5,574 nt of DNA from an uncultured Clostridia bacterium. GTDB lineage: Bacteria; Bacillota; Clostridia; Oscillospirales; Oscillospiraceae. The DNA lies in the NCBI GenBank assembly GCA_938049125.1, contig CALICR010000054.1, forward strand, positions 1 to 5,574, in the 5' to 3' direction. The notes below the pieces were generated by a model. It saw nothing but the letters and a program-made list of their open reading frames with translations, searched no databases and was not told the origin of the DNA. Shown here one piece after another: positions 5,549 to 5,574 of this stretch. Position 1 is the stretch's first letter. Each line of letters begins with the position of its first letter. Position numbers and translations under genes: made by a program.

Positions 5549-5574
5549 AAAAAGCCCCCCATGTAGGCGATATG
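5549..5574 (+). terminator. possible first half of a rho-independent terminator, cut by the window edge
   Basis: An A-tract (5549-5553) followed by GCCCCCCATGTAGGC (5554-5568) and then GATATG has the form of the upstream arm of a bidirectional terminator 60 bp after the phosphatase stop. The returning arm and T-tract would lie outside the window; the last base (G) fits the start of such an arm. The bases between the phosphatase stop and this site (5490-5548) hold only two minor hairpins (AACTG-ctc-CAGTT at 5522-5534 and GTGC-ggaca-GCAC at 5536-5548) and no gene. Confidence 0.4.

Overview
The window is GC-rich DNA (about two thirds GC by eye), densely coding, with strong Shine-Dalgarno sequences of the AGGAGG type. 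It encodes a lipoprotein with a Gram-positive-style Cys/His repeat array fused to a DHHW domain. This combination suggests a high-GC anaerobic member of the Clostridia, for example an Oscillospiraceae-like gut bacterium. That assignment rests on protein style and not on a database match. There are no tRNA, rRNA, CRISPR, IS or phage signatures.

Layout: two gene sets diverge from one AT-rich intergenic region of about 120 bp (2509-2632). Leftward on the minus strand, a patatin-like acyl hydrolase (1318-2508) is followed 23 bp later by an intracellular GH13 alpha-amylase-family glycosidase (11-1294); they look like a two-gene operon. Rightward on the plus strand is a three-gene operon: a Nudix hydrolase (2633-3205), a DHHW-domain lipoprotein with a tandem Cys/His array (3202-4695, start overlapping the Nudix stop by ATGA), and a histidine phosphatase (4728-5489). 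A partial inverted-repeat arm behind an A-tract at the right edge looks like the first half of the operon's terminator.

The control region is the most structured non-coding part. A 13-bp inverted repeat (12 of 13 positions matched, 7-bp loop, 2553-2585) ends exactly in the candidate -35 boxes of two divergent promoters, so the two promoters are near mirror images. A second, 8-bp inverted repeat (2540-2566) overlaps its left arm. This would suit a single regulator controlling both operons.

How the genes work together is not evident. The leftward pair acts on lipid acyl esters and alpha-glucans inside the cell. The rightward operon places a surface-anchored SGNH-like DHHW protein between two cytosolic phosphate-ester or phosphoanhydride hydrolases. 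No gene here amounts to an obviously new defence or mobile system. The best leads are the Cys/His-array DHHW lipoprotein, which has no MBOAT acyltransferase partner in the window, and the symmetric divergent promoter.
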